Below are positions 5,511-6,901 of a DNA stretch of 6,901 bases, in pieces. Source of the stretch: Candidatus Nomurabacteria bacterium (GTDB lineage Bacteria > Patescibacteriota > Minisyncoccia > Phycocordibacterales > UBA9973); assembly GCA_020846955.1 (NCBI GenBank), contig JADLCZ010000046.1:1-6901 (forward strand). Direction: 5' to 3'. The first letter of the stretch is position 1. Each line of letters starts with the position of its first letter. The position numbers were made by a program, and so were the translations under genes. The notes under the pieces were generated by a model, which saw only the letters and a list, made by a program, of their open reading frames with translations, did no database searches and was not told the DNA's origin.

Positions 5511-6901
5511 ATGTCATTTACTGCAAATTTACGCAAATATGTTTGGCCACAAATACAGAAATACCCTGTACTTTTTTATTCTATATTTATACTTTTTGGT
5601 ACTCGAGTAGTTATAGATGCCATAGTTCGCCCTATATATTTTAAAAAAATCATCGATACTCTGTCGGATTCAGTAACTCTCAAATACTTACTTGCTACTG
5701 ATCTATTTAAATTTTTTACAATTATTGTATTACTAAATCTAACACTTCTTATCCTTGCCCGATTTGGGAAATTTCTGATATTTAAATTCGAAATAAATGT
5801 AATAAAAGATCTAAGGGATTTTTGCTTCAAAAAAATATCAAATAATTCACAAACATTTTTTGCAAACACATTTGCGGGCAGCTTGGTCACTAAATCGAGG
5901 CGTTTTGTTGGCTCATTTGAGCAAATGTTTGATATATTTGTCTATGAATTTTATGCGTCGACTATTATATGTACAGGTGTGTTTATTGTAATATTTAACC
6001 AATCAAAAAAAATTGGCTTAATATTTATTTTATTTGTTTTTATTTATTTACTAATAATATTTATATTTATAAAACAAAAAATTAAATACGACTTACTCGA
6101 GGCCAAATCTGACTCACGAATTGGAGGGAGAATGGCTGACGTCTTTGGCAATATATTGGCAATTAAAATATTTTCTGCCCGAAATAAAGAGATCAAACTT
6201 TTCGACGAGATTACTCATGAGGCAGCTAATAACAGCAGGAAATCATGGTTCTTTGCTCTTAAAATTGAGCTTATACAATCTGTCTTGGTTTTTACTACAT
6301 CAAGTACAATTCTGTATTATATGATTAGTATGTGGCTTGATGGCAAGATTTCGACAGGAACTGTAGTACTTGTGCAGACATATATGGTTATTGTTTTCGA
6401 GAAACTTTGGCACCTAAGTAACAGCTTTATGCGCTTTATGAAGTCGCTTGCGGACATGCAAGAAGTTTTTGATATTTTCAATACTGTACCGGATATTGTC
6501 GACAGAGAAAGCCCTGAAAATTTGAAAATGAACAAAGGTCATTTGGTATTTGATAGTGTAAGTTTTGTATACAAAAATGGACAAGAAGTTCTAAATAATT
6601 TTAATTTAAATATCAGGCCAGGGCATCGTGTAGGTGTTGTAGGTCACTCAGGTGCTGGTAAATCGACTATTACGAATTTGATATTACGTTTTATGGATGT
6701 TAGCAGTGGCGCTATCTTTATTGACGGACAGGATATTCGTAATGTTACGCAAGACGATCTAAGAAAAGCTATTTCGTATGTGCCACAAGAATCTATATTA
6801 TTTCATCGGACTATCCGTGAGAATATTGCTTATGGCAAACCCGATGCGACAGAGGAGGAAATTATAGCCGTTGCAAAGAAAGCTTACGCACATGACTTTA
6901 T
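5511..6901 (+). CDS. ABC exporter half-transporter, fused permease and ATPase (C-terminus cut by window edge)
   Basis: The frame is open from the ATG at 5511 to the right edge, giving 463 complete residues. The N-terminal half is a type I exporter-like membrane domain with six helices at about 20-40, 66-86, 144-162, 168-187, 253-275 and 283-305. It includes the conserved cytoplasmic segment GSLVTKSRRF (123-132) and a coupling region around DVFGNILAIKIF (210-221). The ATPase domain starts near residue 344. It shows the A-loop tyrosine Y354, a Walker A motif GHSGAGKST (378-386, catalytic lysine K384) and a Q-loop VPQES (Q426), followed by IRENIAYG. The LSGGQ signature, Walker B and H-loop would lie beyond the edge. 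It probably works as a homodimer or with a partner encoded further on. The substrate cannot be told: lipid, peptide and drug exporters share this layout. No Shine-Dalgarno sequence is present; the promoter abuts the start codon. Confidence 0.93.
   Translation, partial: MSFTANLRKYVWPQIQKYPVLFYSIFILFGTRVVIDAIVRPIYFKKIIDTLSDSVTLKYLLATDLFKFFTIIVLLNLTLLILARFGKFLIFKFEINVIKDLRDFCFKKISNNSQTFFANTFAGSLVTKSRRFVGSFEQMFDIFVYEFYASTIICTGVFIVIFNQSKKIGLIFILFVFIYLLIIFIFIKQKIKYDLLEAKSDSRIGGRMADVFGNILAIKIFSARNKEIKLFDEITHEAANNSRKSWFFALKIELIQSVLVFTTSSTILYYMISMWLDGKISTGTVVLVQTYMVIVFEKLWHLSNSFMRFMKSLADMQEVFDIFNTVPDIVDRESPENLKMNKGHLVFDSVSFVYKNGQEVLNNFNLNIRPGHRVGVVGHSGAGKSTITNLILRFMDVSSGAIFIDGQDIRNVTQDDLRKAISYVPQESILFHRTIRENIAYGKPDATEEEIIAVAKKAYAHDF

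Noticed and set aside
5576..5890. Minus-strand open frame of 104 codons within the ABC gene
   Set aside because: It is antisense to the membrane domain of a clear ABC exporter, with no independent support.
978..6901. Alternative genetic code (TGA read as glycine, as in some CPR groups)
   Set aside because: All coding frames are intact under the standard code and contain no in-frame TGA.

Overview
The window looks like a piece of a Candidate Phyla Radiation (Patescibacteria, probably Parcubacteria-like) chromosome. The reasons are: AT-rich DNA read with the standard bacterial code (no in-frame TGA), almost no intergenic space, no recognisable Shine-Dalgarno sequence at any start, and proteins that resemble my memory of CPR versions (a DUF1003-like two-helix protein, a 4-TM hypothetical, a leucyl-tRNA synthetase carrying a Nudix domain, and a MurJ with unusual arginine positions). 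This placement comes from sequence character and recall, not from a search.

Layout. The minus strand from 269 to the left edge holds the N-terminal 89 residues of a DUF1003-like membrane protein. Two back-to-back promoter candidates lie at about 277-308, with one -10 box for each direction. To the right, a leader of about 120 bases contains two clear hairpins (317-353 and 405-422). Then come three plus-strand genes packed with gaps of 2 and 1 bases: a small 4-TM hypothetical protein (best start 436, ends 975), leuS (978-3755) and murJ (3757-5442). They are almost certainly one operon. After murJ there is a 68-base gap with a small hairpin and a good extended -10 promoter. Its expected start point falls on the ATG at 5511 of a half-size ABC exporter, which runs off the right edge after the Walker A and Q-loop motifs.

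How the genes work together. LeuRS charges tRNA-Leu and MurJ flips lipid II for peptidoglycan synthesis. The small membrane protein and the ABC exporter have no assignable substrate. The operon joins translation with envelope growth, as often happens in small genomes with few promoters; no shared pathway is evident.

Most interesting points. First, LeuRS contains a complete Nudix hydrolase domain (perfect Nudix box at residues 373-395) inside its CP1 editing domain, while that domain and the leucine-specific domain are trimmed elsewhere. Second, a 73-base imperfect palindrome sits in frame in the LeuRS coding sequence at a domain junction, like the protein-coding palindromic elements known from Rickettsia. 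Third, promoters sit so close to start codons that leaderless translation is likely. I see no CRISPR array, RNA gene, transposase or phage gene.
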